From Candidatus Gastranaerophilales bacterium (lineage in GTDB: Bacteria; Cyanobacteriota; Vampirovibrionia; Gastranaerophilales; Gastranaerophilaceae), in NCBI GenBank assembly GCA_944324485.1, contig CALUWM010000001.1, forward strand, positions 1 to 64,000: a stretch of 64,000 nucleotides of DNA, written 5' to 3'. Of the stretch, positions 62,440 to 64,000 are shown one piece after another (position 1 is the first letter of the stretch; each line of letters starts with the position of its first letter). Made by a program: the position numbers and the translations under genes. Below the pieces are notes generated by a model that worked only from the letters and a program-made list of their open reading frames with translations, did no database searches and was not told where the DNA came from.

Positions 62440-63559
62440 TAACTTCTGATTCTTTTTGCTTAATTTTTTTTACTTTTCTCTCTTTTTTTATTTTTTGTTT
62501 TTTCTGCTTAAGTTCTTTATGCTCCATCAACTTTTTAATCTCTCTTTTTTTTGTTTTTGCAGTTTTTGAAGCATCTTTTATCTTATTTCTTTTGTATCTA
62601 ACTGATTTATGTTGTTTTTTCTTTAAAACAAAGCTTGTTTCTCTATCTTTTTCATATCCTGCTAAAGTAGCATAAGAAATAACACTTTGTCTGTTTTTTT
62701 CTTTAATATCTTCTAACTTTGTTGAAATAAATTCAAAATTAAACGAAACTCTATCTTTATAATTAACAATTTTTATATGACGAAACGCCATCGGATACGT
62801 AACTAAAGAAGGAGTTGAAACAAAAACCAAATTTCCTATTTTTCTTATTTTTGCAGCATGATAATGCCCTGACACTACAACAATCGGATTCTTATATTTA
62901 ATTAAAATCTCATTAAATTCATTTGCATTCAAAAGTGCATGTTCTTGAGCTACAAAAGGTTGCACCGAAGGAAAATGAATTGCAATTAAAATAATTTTAT
63001 CCTGATTTTGAGATAGCTCATTATCTAAAAACTGTAATTGTTCTTGAGATAATTCACCATTAGATGTATTTCTATCATTTATTGTAGCGTCTAAAACAAT
63101 TATCCGATAATCTGTTTTTGGGCTAAAAGCATAAAATGTATCTGAAAAAGTATAATTAGGATTGCATTTTCTAACTATATCCAATACCTCATCACGACTT
63201 AACCCGCCATAGGATAAATCATGATTTCCAAAGGCATTCAAAGTAGGATAGTGCAATTTTGTTAAAAGAGTATAATACTCTCTATAATTATCAACAGTTG
63301 CACTATCTACCATGTCTCCTGTGAATAAAACAAAATCAAGACCTTTTATAGCATTTATCTGCTCAATTGCATCTTTTAGTAAAACTTTAGATGAGCCAAG
63401 TGCCTTATATGAAGTATCTTCTCTATCTACTGAAATATGGGTGTCTGAGATTTGAACAAAATCCAGAGTCATATTTCTAAAAGAAAATGCCCAAGCACCA
63501 AACGATGCTGTTAAAAACAGACAAATAACTATTATTATTTTAAATAATTTATTTTTCAT
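62423..63559 (-). CDS. Exported or membrane-anchored metallophosphoesterase with Lys-rich tail
   Basis: 378 residues. N-terminal signal anchor (residues 5-25), then calcineurin-type motifs: DFVQISDTHIS, FTGDMVDS, GNHDLS, VVSGHYHAAKI, the metal ligands of phosphoesterases. The last 80 residues are almost all Lys/Glu (KKREIKKLMEHKELKQKKQK and on), unusual in this family, perhaps anionic-polymer or membrane contact. It follows the malQ-like gene with 11 nt overlap and precedes the MBL gene by overlap: one operon. Confidence 0.85.
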   Translation of the reverse strand: MKNKLFKIIIVICLFLTASFGAWAFSFRNMTLDFVQISDTHISVDREDTSYKALGSSKVLLKDAIEQINAIKGLDFVLFTGDMVDSATVDNYREYYTLLTKLHYPTLNAFGNHDLSYGGLSRDEVLDIVRKCNPNYTFSDTFYAFSPKTDYRIIVLDATINDRNTSNGELSQEQLQFLDNELSQNQDKIILIAIHFPSVQPFVAQEHALLNANEFNEILIKYKNPIVVVSGHYHAAKIRKIGNLVFVSTPSLVTYPMAFRHIKIVNYKDRVSFNFEFISTKLEDIKEKNRQSVISYATLAGYEKDRETSFVLKKKQHKSVRYKRNKIKDASKTAKTKKREIKKLMEHKELKQKKQKIKKERKVKKIKQKESEVIEKEN

Positions 63560-64000
63560 TTACCAATTGTTCTAGTTTATCTAACAATTCTTGATGGTTT
63601 TTATAGAATTCCCATCCTCTAGCTTTCATAGCATAAATCATAACTAAAGGCAAGTTTAAAGCTTCATCACTTCTTAATTTTTCTTTGTATAGTCTTTCAA
63701 AATCAGAAGGCAATCTCAAAGTCCAGTTAGGATCACCGGAAGTTCCGGGAGTATTATACACTTCGTTTATTCCAAAGAAATCCGTAAAGAAAATTTGAAC
63801 ATTTTGGGCACTTGAAGCAAAACATTCAACAAGTTTCATAAAAGCAAAGAATTTTTCATCTGTGTACATTCTATGCCACATTTCATCTTTATTTCCAAAT
63901 TCAGCACATAAATCTTCAATTAAATTCTTTATATAAGGATTTGCTTCTTCTGTATTAACGAGCTTTGAAGCCCACATTCTAATAGGTTCATTATCATGAG
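63549..64000 (-). CDS. malQ: 4-alpha-glucanotransferase (GH77, MalQ-type), C-terminal part
   Basis: About 150 residues of the C terminus; the open frame runs past the right edge (upstream codons read HDNEPIRMWASK), so the M at 63977 is internal. Features: VQIFFTDFFGINEVYNTPGTSGDPN and NWTLRLPSDFE resemble the conserved C-terminal N-x-P-G-T ... N-W-x-x-R segment of MalQ amylomaltases. It transfers alpha-1,4-glucan chains; with the GH13 enzyme it suggests glycogen or maltodextrin metabolism. Catalytic centre mostly out of the window. Confidence 0.8.
   Translation of the reverse strand, partial: HDNEPIRMWASKLVNTEEANPYIKNLIEDLCAEFGNKDEMWHRMYTDEKFFAFMKLVECFASSAQNVQIFFTDFFGINEVYNTPGTSGDPNWTLRLPSDFERLYKEKLRSDEALNLPLVMIYAMKARGWEFYKNHQELLDKLEQLVNEK

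Overview
This window is AT-rich, densely coded DNA. The best fit is a gut-type Candidatus Gastranaerophilales (Melainabacteria/Vampirovibrionia, the non-photosynthetic sister line of Cyanobacteria). That assignment is inferred from three things: the gene mix (flagellar rod, hook and cap genes, an autotransporter, RND-type envelope genes, no photosynthesis genes), many lineage-restricted proteins, and a recurring N-terminal F-x-G motif on otherwise unrelated proteins. No database search was possible. No CRISPR array, IS element or complete prophage was seen.

Layout. 1-170: one partial and one complete tRNA-Ser. 178-6390: TPR protein, flagellar rod operon (two FlgF/FlgG-type proteins, flgB, flgC), enolase, a secreted nuclease-like protein and a 56-residue small ORF. 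6392-12348 (minus): an apparent five-gene operon of hybrid histidine kinase, response regulator, exported protein, HlyD-type adaptor and a protein resembling the porter domain of an RND pump with its membrane bundles missing. 12495-19790: large F-x-G protein, phosphohexomutase, lysS, glycosyltransferase, and tRNA-Leu with a duplicated 3' end. 19815-37582: accessory region with an FHA protein, an autotransporter, GH13 enzyme, a large F-x-G protein, and a family of putative calcium-linked proteins. Three of these have the order EF-hand, flexible linker, coiled coil, C-terminal domain (CHAP-like amidase, M15 peptidase, degenerate C39-like); the fourth is calpain-like. 37684-43454: CorC-type membrane protein, a four-domain sulfur-handling flavoprotein divergent from an ArsR-type regulator across a striking palindromic promoter, and a cupin protein.

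43495-52150 is a probable phosphonate-glycan locus. A fused cytidylyltransferase/PEP mutase, phosphonopyruvate decarboxylase and Fe-type alcohol dehydrogenase would give 2-hydroxyethylphosphonate, likely CMP-activated. Next to them are a TagB/TagF-like transferase, a GT2 glycosyltransferase, a sulfotransferase-like protein, a radical SAM protein and two paralogous small Rossmann proteins. 52140-64000 is mostly housekeeping: HAD phosphatase, fliD, rlmN, rpmI-rplT, an RHH regulator, dnaE, a metallo-beta-lactamase-fold protein, a metallophosphoesterase and the C-terminal part of a malQ-type glucanotransferase cut by the right edge.

The strongest candidates for something undescribed are: (1) the TM-less RND porter operon; (2) the HEP-type phosphonoglycan locus; (3) the modular EF-hand/coiled-coil/peptidase family without Sec signals; (4) the N-terminal F-x-G motif; and (5) nested divergent promoters wholly inside an 18-bp-arm palindrome. 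No intergenic stretch over about 300 bases lacks a gene; the one gap in the larger genes (6036-6391) holds the small ORF and a terminator.
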